Position numbers and translations under genes: made by a program. Under the pieces are notes generated by a model. That model worked only from the letters and a program-made list of their open reading frames with translations. It was not told where the DNA came from and ran no database searches. Of a stretch of 64,000 bases of DNA, positions 36,634 through 43,838 are shown piece after piece. Position 1 is the stretch's first letter. Each line of letters begins with the position of its first letter. The stretch lies in NCBI GenBank assembly GCA_033852115.1, contig JAWSVE010000002.1:682001-746000 (forward strand), in the 5' to 3' direction. The DNA comes from JAWSVE01 sp033852115. Lineage in GTDB: Bacteria > Pseudomonadota > Gammaproteobacteria > Pseudomonadales > Cellvibrionaceae.

Positions 36634-36846
36634 TTAAGAATTTTTGCACTGAGTCCAAATCCAGGTGGAATGTTGCAAGTTGATCTTCACCTGTACTCCG
36701 TTACTGCTTTGTTCTTTACCGTTGCTACATATAGCTTCTTTGCCGTGGCCAAAATGTATGTTTCCGCTAAACCACATGTGTACTAAGCTCGCTGATAGCA
36801 GTAATCCAGCAGTCAGCAAAATATATAGATGACTTCGTGACTCCAT
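36634..36846 (-). CDS. 70-residue membrane-anchored small protein in the psp operon
   Basis: A 70-residue protein with one N-terminal membrane helix (LYILLTAGLLLSASLVHMWF) and a polar tail with two cysteines (AICSNG and TQCKNS) that would face the periplasm. It starts at an ATG with a strong GGGGAGAGG site and follows pspA by 48 bases. No family is recognised. Position between pspA and pspB suggests a Psp-related role. Confidence 0.7.
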   Translation of the reverse strand: MESRSHLYILLTAGLLLSASLVHMWFSGNIHFGHGKEAICSNGKEQSSNGVQVKINLQHSTWIWTQCKNS

Positions 36847-36894
36847 GTCGCCTCTCCCCTATGGCAAACTATATACTGTCAGCGAACAACACGA

Positions 36895-37557
36895 TTATTC
36901 TGGCTTCGTCATTTTGGCTTTCAGCTCTGCAAGTTCTTTATCTATTTTGTCTTGCTTTTCTAGTTCTTCGAATTCGCCTTGTAAGCCTTGGTTGCCGAGA
37001 TTGTCTGCCTCAATTTGGCTTTCCATCTTTTCAATTTTCTGCTCGAAGTAGTCCATCTTCCCCATCGCGCTGTCGTAGTTTTTGCTATTGAGGTGACGGT
37101 TAACACCCACTCGTGATTCTGTTGCGCGAGTGCGCATGGCGATAACTTTTTGTCGCGCTTTCGCGTCATTGAGTTTTTGCTGTAGCTGTTCGATTTCGTC
37201 TGTGAGGCGGGTTAGCGTATCGTCGAGCTTGTCTAGGTCTTCTTTGATGACGCTGACCAGATCTACCACAGTGGACTTCTCAATTAGTGCCGCTTTGGCT
37301 AGGTCTTCTCGGTCTTTGCTAAGTGCTAGTTCGGCTTTAGTTTGCCAGTCGTCCGCCTGCTTCTGTAGGCGATCATTTCGGCGTAGCAACTCCTTTTTTT
37401 CCGCGATGATTTTGGCTGAGTTGGTTCGCACCTCAATCAAGGTTTCTTCCATTTCCTGAATTACCAAGCGGATCATTTTTTCTGGGTTTTCAGCGGAGTC
37501 CAGTAATGAATTGATGTTGGCGTTAATGATGTCGCTTATGCGTGAAAAAATTCCCAT
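36895..37557 (-). CDS. pspA: PspA, phage shock protein A
   Basis: A 220-residue ESCRT-III-like membrane repair protein. The N-terminus MGIFSRISDIINANINSLLD and the following long coiled coil are diagnostic. In unstressed cells PspA inhibits PspF; under membrane stress it binds membranes and forms scaffolds. It is the first gene of the leftward psp operon. A sigma-54 promoter candidate is found at 37620-37636, and the activator gene pspF is divergent, the classic arrangement. Confidence 0.96.
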   Translation of the reverse strand: MGIFSRISDIINANINSLLDSAENPEKMIRLVIQEMEETLIEVRTNSAKIIAEKKELLRRNDRLQKQADDWQTKAELALSKDREDLAKAALIEKSTVVDLVSVIKEDLDKLDDTLTRLTDEIEQLQQKLNDAKARQKVIAMRTRATESRVGVNRHLNSKNYDSAMGKMDYFEQKIEKMESQIEADNLGNQGLQGEFEELEKQDKIDKELAELKAKMTKPE

Positions 37558-37619
37558 GTTTCACCTCGTGTATTGAATCCGTGTATAGCGGTTAAGACAG
37601 TTGATTTGCATTCTTATAT

Positions 37620-37636
37620 AGCGAAGGCTGTGCCAA
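37620..37636 (-). promoter_or_regulatory. Sigma-54 promoter of the psp operon
   Basis: Read leftward the site is TTGGCACAGCCTTCGCT. The -24 element TTGGCAC matches the sigma-54 consensus, and GG and GC are separated by exactly 10 bases; the -12 element TCGCT differs from TTGCT at one position. The predicted start is about 50 bases before pspA. PspF, encoded divergently, is the expected activator. Confidence 0.72.
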
Positions 37637-37780
37637 CTGCATCTCGATTCGTAACTTATTGATTTTATTGTGTTTGTTGGCTTGATTTAATTTTGGTTGA
37701 ATATGGAGAGTGGTTTAAATAACTATTAATAGGGTAAATACGCTAATATATAGTCAAAATAGCTAGTTAAGGGTGGCTTT

Positions 37781-38818
37781 ATGAACTCAGAATCGACGAC
37801 ACGCATGCTGGGTGAATCCATTGCCTTTTTAGAGGTGCAGGAGCAGGTTTCTCGGCTGGCGCCGCTGAACAAGCCGGTGCTGGTCGTGGGCGAGCGGGGC
37901 ACGGGGAAGGAGCTGATCGCTTCCCGAATTCATTTTTTATCGGAGCGCTGGGGGCAGCCGTTTCTTAAAATTAACTGTGCGGCGATTAGTGAGTCTCTGC
38001 TGGATTCTCAGTTATTTGGTCATGAGGCTGGAGCGTTTAGTGGCGCGACTAAGCAGCATAAAGGCTATTTCGAGCGAGCTGATGGCGGCACCTTGTTTTT
38101 AGACGAGTTGGCAACGACGTCAGTCGCCGTGCAGGAGAAGATACTTCGCGTCATAGAGTATGGTGAACTAATTCGCTTGGGTGGAGACAAGCTTGTCGAG
38201 GTGGATGTTCGTTTGGTGGCGGCAACCAATGGTGATTTGCCTACCTTGGCTCAGCGAGGGGACTTTCGGGCTGATTTGCTGGATCGTCTAGCGTTTGATG
38301 TGATAACCCTTCCGCCGCTGCGGGCGAGAACCGAGGATATTGAGATTCTTGCTGAAGTGTTCGCCATGGGGATGGTGAAGGAGATGCGACGTGATTATTT
38401 TCCGGGTTTTTCGGCCGATGCGAAACAGCAACTTCAGGCTTACGCTTGGCCGGGAAACATTCGTGAGCTTAAAAATGTTGTGGAGAGGGCGGTCTACCGC
38501 TCTATTGATCCGGATGAGCCCATTGACCACCTCGTTTTTGACCCGTTTGCTTCGCCATTTCGTCCCACGCAAAAAGAGAGTGAACCTACTGGGCAGCCGA
38601 TGCGCGAAGTTGAAGTGGAGCCAGAGTGTGCAGATGACTTTGAGCGCTTTAAGAGCGCCTCGCAAGACTTTAAGCAGTTTTGGCAGGGTAGGGAGGTAAC
38701 CATGCTGCAACAAGCCTTGGCGCACTGTCAGTTCAATCAGCGTAGAACCGCTGAGTTTTTGGGTCTGAGTTATCATCAGTTGCGCGGCTACTTGCGTAAA
38801 TATCAATTGCTGGAGTAG
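37781..38818 (+). CDS. pspF: PspF, sigma-54 activator of the psp operon
   Basis: A 345-residue AAA+ activator with no N-terminal regulatory domain, as in PspF. Walker A is GERGTGKE, followed by the sigma-54 contact loop GAFSGA; most activators have GAFTGA, and serine is a conservative change. Walker B is GGTLFLDEL and the R-finger region RADLLDRLAFDVITLPPLR follows. The C-terminal HTH is of Fis type (RRTAEFLGLSYHQLRGYLRK). PspA inhibits its ATPase until stress. Divergent from pspA. A good AAGGGTGG site precedes the ATG. Confidence 0.95.
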   Translation: MNSESTTRMLGESIAFLEVQEQVSRLAPLNKPVLVVGERGTGKELIASRIHFLSERWGQPFLKINCAAISESLLDSQLFGHEAGAFSGATKQHKGYFERADGGTLFLDELATTSVAVQEKILRVIEYGELIRLGGDKLVEVDVRLVAATNGDLPTLAQRGDFRADLLDRLAFDVITLPPLRARTEDIEILAEVFAMGMVKEMRRDYFPGFSADAKQQLQAYAWPGNIRELKNVVERAVYRSIDPDEPIDHLVFDPFASPFRPTQKESEPTGQPMREVEVEPECADDFERFKSASQDFKQFWQGREVTMLQQALAHCQFNQRRTAEFLGLSYHQLRGYLRKYQLLE

Positions 38819-38834
38819 CTGGCTACACCAGAGG

Positions 38835-38851
38835 TGCGACAATTTGTCGCA
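38835..38851. promoter_or_regulatory. RegA/RegR-type operator candidate before the TonB receptor
   Basis: A 17-base near-perfect palindrome: TGCGACAA, a central T, then TTGTCGCA. Its core matches the RegR box GNGRCRTTNNGNCGC at all but one specified position. It lies about 60 bases before the receptor gene. If the -10 is TACTAT at 38875-38880, the site is centred near -44, a typical activator position. A RegB/RegA pair is encoded just downstream of the receptor. Confidence 0.6.
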
Positions 38852-38908
38852 TCGCTCCAGTCTTACTAACCCTCTACTATGGCGGCCATATAAAAAGAGG
38901 TGAATAAA

Positions 38909-40993
38909 ATGGCCAACAATCTATCCCGCCGAAGCTCATTGCTATCTTGTCTGCAACTTTCTATAGCCCCCGCCGCTTTGATGGCTGGTGTATGTGTTGC
39001 TGACAGCAACATAGATGAAATTGTCGTGGTGGGTGAATCTCAGCTGGTCGAAAATAGTCTGTCTCTCGAAGGAGATGCGCTAAAAATTGGCAACACGGGT
39101 GACATTTTAAAATGGGTGCCCGGGGCGAATATCAATCGCAATGGGCCGCTAACGGCGCTGCCTCAATATCGCGGTGCTAGTGGCGATAGGGTAAATGTGT
39201 CGGTTGATGGAATGACTTTATTTCCGGGTGGTCCCAACGCGATGGATGCGCCGATCTCGTCTGTGCCGGGCTCAGACGTCAAAACACTCTCAGTGAGCCG
39301 CGGTATTGCGTCGGTCAGTGCTGCGCAAGAAACCTTGGGCGGGCACATGGCGGTGACCAGTCAGCGCGGTCAGTTTTCCGAAGATGCTCAATGGCATCCG
39401 CAGGTACGTGTCACCAGCTTGTACAATGGTAACGGCGGCGGTGCGCATTCGAGTGTATTGGCGGCTGTCGCGAATGATCAACAAAAAGCGGGTGTCGCCT
39501 ATAGCTATCAGGAAGGTGATGATCAAGATTACGTTGATGGCGACGTGCCCAATACATTCTTTCGTCGCAACCGTGTAGCTGCTTTTTACGCTTTGCAAAC
39601 AGACAATTCCACGTTAAATATCGATGTCACGCAAATTGCAACAGAAGACACGGGTACGGCATCGTTGCCGATGGATATTCTCTATATTGATGCCGATACA
39701 GTAAATGTTGATGGCTCTATCGCAGTGGGTGGCATGACATTAAGTGCTGCAATTGGTACGCAAGATATTGAACACGAGATGGATAATTTTAGTCATCGCT
39801 TCCTTGTGGACCCTACTCGTTATCGGAATAACTATGCTACCGGTGATCACGATCATGCGAACTTTGCTGTTCATGCCCCGCTTGGGGTTGGCTATATCAA
39901 TGCCGGCGTAGATTATTCAAAAGCGTTACACAATTCTGACATCAGCAACCCCAACAATGCGATGTTTGCGGTTGCCAATTTCAACAATGTCGAAAAAACG
40001 ATTGTTGGACTCTATGCAGAGTGGATTTCAAAAAGTGATGCATTGTCATGGGAGCTTGGGGTTCGAAGTAATTCTTGGCAGTCTGATGCGGATGAGGTGA
40101 GCGGTCCGATGATGGTCGCCCCGCTGGCAGTACAGTTCAATGCGAGTGAGCGCGACAGAGATGAGCGCAATACCGATGTGGTTGCCAAGTTAGCGTATCA
40201 CGCATCATCCCATGCCGTGCTGTCTGCGGGTGTTGCACAAAAAACGCGTGCACCTAGTTATCAAGAGTTGTATTTGTGGGCGCCATTGCAAGCCACTGGT
40301 GGGTTAGCTGACGGTCGCAATTATGTCGGTAATCTGAATCTGGAGAATGAAACGGCTCGCGAACTAAACGTTGGCATGGATGTAGATCGCGGGACTTTTG
40401 CTGTGTCTGCACAACTTTTTTATCGTAGAGTGGATGATTACATTCAAGGCACTTCGCAGATAAATTTGCCCAATGCCATGCAAGTCAACATGATCTCAAC
40501 GATGATGGGTGGTCAGCCTGCGCTTCAGTTTAACAATGTTGAAGCAACACTATACGGTACCGATATTGGCTACACAGGAAGCTTTGCTGAGCATTGGTAC
40601 TACCGTGGAAACTTAAGTTATGTGCGTGGCGAGCGTGATGATGTGAGCGATGATTTGTATCGCATTGCGCCGCTCAATCACAGTTTAACCTTAGGAGCAC
40701 TTCTGGGTAATTGGGATCTCAGTGCCACCTCTGAATTGGTCGCCAAGCAAGACAAAGTCTCTAGTTACAACAATGAACAAGCCTCGGCAGGTTATGGTTT
40801 GTTGCATATTGATGCGCGCTGGCAATTTGCCAATCGGCTTCACGTGGTATTAGGTATCGACAATGTATTTGATAAGAAATACGCAGTACACCTGAATGGT
40901 TATAATCGTGTCGCCGACGCAGATGTGGCGGTGGGTGAGCGTTTGCCGGGTGCCGGCCGAAACGTTCGTGCCGGAGTGAGCTATCACTTCTAG
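38909..40993 (+). CDS. TonB-dependent outer membrane receptor, possibly copper-type (OprC/NosA-like)
   Basis: A receptor of 694 residues. A signal sequence is followed by a TonB box-like DEIVVV, then a plug domain (about 40-155) and a 22-strand beta-barrel ending in VSYHF with the terminal phenylalanine. The plug segment GGPNAMDAPISS and the late KKYAVHLNGYNR resemble copper receptors of the OprC/NosA type, and a methionine-rich stretch (MQVNMISTMMGG) occurs in the barrel; copper is a suggestion, not proven. The ATG at 38909 follows AGAGG. The RegA-like box upstream and RegB/RegA downstream suggest redox-controlled metal uptake. Confidence 0.85.
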   Translation: MANNLSRRSSLLSCLQLSIAPAALMAGVCVADSNIDEIVVVGESQLVENSLSLEGDALKIGNTGDILKWVPGANINRNGPLTALPQYRGASGDRVNVSVDGMTLFPGGPNAMDAPISSVPGSDVKTLSVSRGIASVSAAQETLGGHMAVTSQRGQFSEDAQWHPQVRVTSLYNGNGGGAHSSVLAAVANDQQKAGVAYSYQEGDDQDYVDGDVPNTFFRRNRVAAFYALQTDNSTLNIDVTQIATEDTGTASLPMDILYIDADTVNVDGSIAVGGMTLSAAIGTQDIEHEMDNFSHRFLVDPTRYRNNYATGDHDHANFAVHAPLGVGYINAGVDYSKALHNSDISNPNNAMFAVANFNNVEKTIVGLYAEWISKSDALSWELGVRSNSWQSDADEVSGPMMVAPLAVQFNASERDRDERNTDVVAKLAYHASSHAVLSAGVAQKTRAPSYQELYLWAPLQATGGLADGRNYVGNLNLENETARELNVGMDVDRGTFAVSAQLFYRRVDDYIQGTSQINLPNAMQVNMISTMMGGQPALQFNNVEATLYGTDIGYTGSFAEHWYYRGNLSYVRGERDDVSDDLYRIAPLNHSLTLGALLGNWDLSATSELVAKQDKVSSYNNEQASAGYGLLHIDARWQFANRLHVVLGIDNVFDKKYAVHLNGYNRVADADVAVGERLPGAGRNVRAGVSYHF

Positions 40994-41029
40994 ATATATT
41001 CGATGATCAACCGCTAGCGCCTTCTATTT

Positions 41030-41062
41030 GCATCTCGATTGCATTAAGTTCAATCGAGATGC
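41030..41062. repeat. Perfect 12-base inverted repeat between the TonB receptor and regB
   Basis: Arms GCATCTCGATTG and CAATCGAGATGC are separated by nine bases. The stem is long and stable but no T run follows in either direction, so it is not a typical intrinsic terminator. It lies 37 bases after the receptor stop and 55 bases before regB. It may stabilise the receptor mRNA end or be an operator for regBA. Confidence 0.75.
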
Positions 41063-41116
41063 GCTACAAAATACAGTACACTGTGGCTTGATCGGTCTAA
41101 TCAGTGTCGCCGCCTC

Positions 41117-42394
41117 ATGAAAACAAACGTTCCCGCCATTGCAGCCCCCCGTCAAAACTTGGCGTTATTATTAATTATTCGTGGTCTTTTGATTTTCGCG
41201 TTGCTGATCGGCTTGGCCGTCAGTTATTGGCTCTATGCGATTGAGCTTCCCTATGTACTGCTGATTTGGTTGGTCAGTTCGTTTGTGTTGCTTAATATTG
41301 TCATGGCGCTACGCCTACGTCAGCCTTGGCCTGTTACGGCATTGGAATTTTCCGTACAAATAGTCGTCGATATTCTAGCGGTTAGCGTTTTATTTTTTTT
41401 CTGTGGCGGTGCGAGCAACCCCTTTATCTCGTACTACTTGGTGCCTGTCACCATCTCGATGGTAACGTTACCTTGGCGTTTTACTTGGGCGCTGGCATTG
41501 CTTTCCATTGTTTGCTACAGCGTGTTGCTGATTTATAACATACCGATTCCCGGCCTAGCTCCATCATCTCATGCACATCACGGAGCAAGTTATCTAAATG
41601 CTCATGTCGTGGGTATGTGGTTTAATTTTATTTTAAGTGTGATCTTGATCAGTTATTTTGTTGTTCGCATGTCAAATGCCTTAAAGGCACAGCAAGCATT
41701 AATTAATCAGCAGCGGGAAGATAATCTTCGAGACGAACAACTACTGGCAGTAGCAACGTTGGCAGCAGGGACGGCTCATGAGTTAGGAACGCCGTTGACG
41801 ACAATGAAAGTGCTAGTTGATGAAATGGTTCATGATTATAGCGGCGATGGCAACCTTGCTAAGGATATGTCTCTGCTTAAACAGCAAGTTCAAGTTTGTA
41901 CTAAGACATTGAAAGATCTATCAATACAAGCAGAAGCAAATGAAAGCCGCGGAGATTACCGCGTGAACTTACATCAGTTTGCTGAAAAAGTCATTGAGCG
42001 TTGGCAGGTGTTGCGCCCGGATGTGGTAGCAAGTATTAGTTTACAAGACGATAATCAACAAACCGCTGAGTTTTACTCTACGCTTGATCAGGCACTAATT
42101 AATTTGCTGAACAACGCAGCAGACGCTTGTCATCATCAGGTCAATATCACAATTACTTGGAATAAGCAGCAGATGCGTTTTGTCATTGAAGATGATGGCG
42201 CGGGAATTTCCAGCAATGTTCGTGAACAGTTGGGCCAACCATTTGTTTCGACAAAACGGCGAGGTTTGGGGCTGGGTTTATTCTTGAGTAACGCTACTAT
42301 CTCCCGTGCTGGCGGTACAATAGAGATAAAAGATCGAGAATCGGGCGGTACAACACTGATCGTTCTGATCCCACTGGTTGAATCGGAAAAATAG
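41117..42394 (+). CDS. regB: RegB/PrrB-type redox-sensing histidine kinase
   Basis: A 425-residue kinase with six N-terminal membrane helices. The quinone-binding heptapeptide GGASNPF (GGxxNPF) is at residues 97-103. The phosphorylated histidine is residue 221 (AAGTAHELGTPL), and a cysteine at residue 261 lies 40 positions later, the same spacing as the redox-active H225/C265 pair of Rhodobacter capsulatus RegB. The ATPase domain keeps LINLLNNAADA, DDGAG and GLGLGL. RegB senses quinone and thiol redox state and controls RegA. Its partner starts eight bases after the stop. Confidence 0.94.
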   Translation: MKTNVPAIAAPRQNLALLLIIRGLLIFALLIGLAVSYWLYAIELPYVLLIWLVSSFVLLNIVMALRLRQPWPVTALEFSVQIVVDILAVSVLFFFCGGASNPFISYYLVPVTISMVTLPWRFTWALALLSIVCYSVLLIYNIPIPGLAPSSHAHHGASYLNAHVVGMWFNFILSVILISYFVVRMSNALKAQQALINQQREDNLRDEQLLAVATLAAGTAHELGTPLTTMKVLVDEMVHDYSGDGNLAKDMSLLKQQVQVCTKTLKDLSIQAEANESRGDYRVNLHQFAEKVIERWQVLRPDVVASISLQDDNQQTAEFYSTLDQALINLLNNAADACHHQVNITITWNKQQMRFVIEDDGAGISSNVREQLGQPFVSTKRRGLGLGLFLSNATISRAGGTIEIKDRESGGTTLIVLIPLVESEK

Positions 42395-42402
42395 GTAAGT
42401 AA

Positions 42403-42960
42403 GTGGAAGATGATACTGATAGCCAAGAATCTATACTCGTGGTCGATGATGATGTGGTGTTGGCGCAAGTGCTTGAAAGAGCGCTGACGCGGCGCGGATA
42501 TGCGGTAAGCGTCGCGAACGATTATGACTCAGCGCTTGAAAAAGCCAGTGAGGATGCTTATCAAAAAGCGGTTGTAGATTTAAAACTAGCCGAAGCTTCC
42601 GGTTTGCAATTAATACCTGCACTACTTGCCAAGCAACCCGGTATGAAATTGGTGATGTTGACGGGCTATTCAAGTATCGCCACGGCAGTTGACGCCATTA
42701 AGTTGGGTGCTGTGAATTATCTCAGCAAGCCGGCGGATGTCGAAGAAATTTTAAATGCATTTCAAGATAAGACCGGTGGGGCATCCTCAAGTGCTTCAGC
42801 TCAAGAATTTAATCCACCATCTATTGATCGCTTGGAATGGGAGCATATTCAAAGGGTGTTGCAAGAACATGATGGCAATATTTCTGCGACGGCACGCGCA
42901 TTGGGAATGCATCGACGAACATTGCAGCGCAAGCTGAGTAAACGTCCGGTAAAAAAGTAG
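42403..42960 (+). CDS. regA: RegA/PrrA/ActR-type response regulator
   Basis: A 185-residue regulator starting at GTG eight bases after regB. The receiver domain has the acidic pair VVDDD at the start, phosphorylated aspartate at residue 59 (VVDLKL), and KPAD near 110. The C-terminal Fis-type helix-turn-helix GNISATARALGMHRRTLQRKL is the RegA signature. RegA proteins control respiration and energy genes in response to redox. The palindrome at 38835-38851 is a likely target, linking it to the neighbouring receptor. Confidence 0.93.
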   Translation: MEDDTDSQESILVVDDDVVLAQVLERALTRRGYAVSVANDYDSALEKASEDAYQKAVVDLKLAEASGLQLIPALLAKQPGMKLVMLTGYSSIATAVDAIKLGAVNYLSKPADVEEILNAFQDKTGGASSSASAQEFNPPSIDRLEWEHIQRVLQEHDGNISATARALGMHRRTLQRKLSKRPVKK

Positions 42961-43045
42961 CGTTATCGCATGCCGAACAATAACCTGCAAACGACAGTTA
43001 CCCATTGCAGCGCAGTAAAGGCTGAAACTATTTAGAGGAATATTG

Positions 43046-43597
43046 ATGAAACATTTGTTGATAGTTATGTTTTGCATTGGGTCGGCTTGTTCAAATGCAG
43101 ATGAAAAGTCTCCCTACGTTTCTGAGCAACAACGTGAAATCAAAGCGTTATCCAGCGAGCAAGTGTCAGGCTATCTTTCTGGTAAGGGAATGGGGTTGGC
43201 AAGAGCGGCAGAATTGAACGGATATCCGGGCCCAAAACATGTGTTAGATCTATCTGAAGAGCTGCAGTTAAGTGATGAGCAAAAAAGTCAAACACACAGT
43301 TTGTTTGCGGCGATGTCCGCTCAGTCTCAGCCTTTAGGGGCAAGATTGGTTGACTTAGAGCGACAGCTCGATCAATTGTTTGCATCGAAAATGGCGACAG
43401 AAACAAAGCTGCATTCGATAATGATTGAGCTAGGTGCCGTGTATGCACAAGTGCGAGAGGTGCATTTAAAAACCCACATAAAGCAAAAGGAATTGCTGAC
43501 ACCTGCGCAAGTGGTTCGTTACAACGAGGCGCGCGGATACTCGCGAGAGCATGTTGAGGGCAATAAACAAGATCATCATCATGATCACAGCCGCTAG
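43046..43597 (+). CDS. Spy/CpxP-like periplasmic protein with histidine-rich tail
   Basis: A 183-residue exported helical protein. A signal peptide (MKHLLIVMFCIGSACSNA) precedes a conserved segment SGKGMGLARAAELNGYPGPKHVLDL. The following helices (LSDEQKSQTHSLFAAM, LLTPAQVVRYNEARGY) resemble Spy/CpxP/heavy-metal-sensor proteins. It ends in HHHDHSR-type histidines that may bind metal. The signal contains a cysteine that could be lipidated, but the lipobox is poor. The ATG at 43046 follows GAGGA. It lies 85 bases after regA and fits the metal theme of this group. Confidence 0.8.
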   Translation: MKHLLIVMFCIGSACSNADEKSPYVSEQQREIKALSSEQVSGYLSGKGMGLARAAELNGYPGPKHVLDLSEELQLSDEQKSQTHSLFAAMSAQSQPLGARLVDLERQLDQLFASKMATETKLHSIMIELGAVYAQVREVHLKTHIKQKELLTPAQVVRYNEARGYSREHVEGNKQDHHHDHSR

Positions 43598-43838
43598 GCT
43601 CTTAGTTAACCAAAGCTCAGCGCTCAATATAGTTTTATAGATGAAATTCGCGCCAATTTGACGTGTTATTGAACGCTTTGACGCCTAAAACCGAGCCTAT
43701 TTTACTCTTCCTACGAAAATACCCTATCAAACGCGTCAATCACTTCTACACTTGATAAAGAGAGTGCGCGGGTAGTGCCCGGCTTCTTTGATCGATCTAT
43801 TAAGTGGTTATTTTGAGTCGTGTTGGAGTGGTGTAGTT

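Noticed and set aside
43006..43020. Fifteen-base match TGCAGCGCAGTAAAG also found at 61138-61152
   Set aside because: A match of this length is expected by chance in a window of this size, and the flanks differ.
43650..43664. Weak RegA-like box before the second TonB receptor
   Set aside because: Three of eleven specified positions mismatch; too weak to list, although it shares the CAATTTG core with the stronger site.
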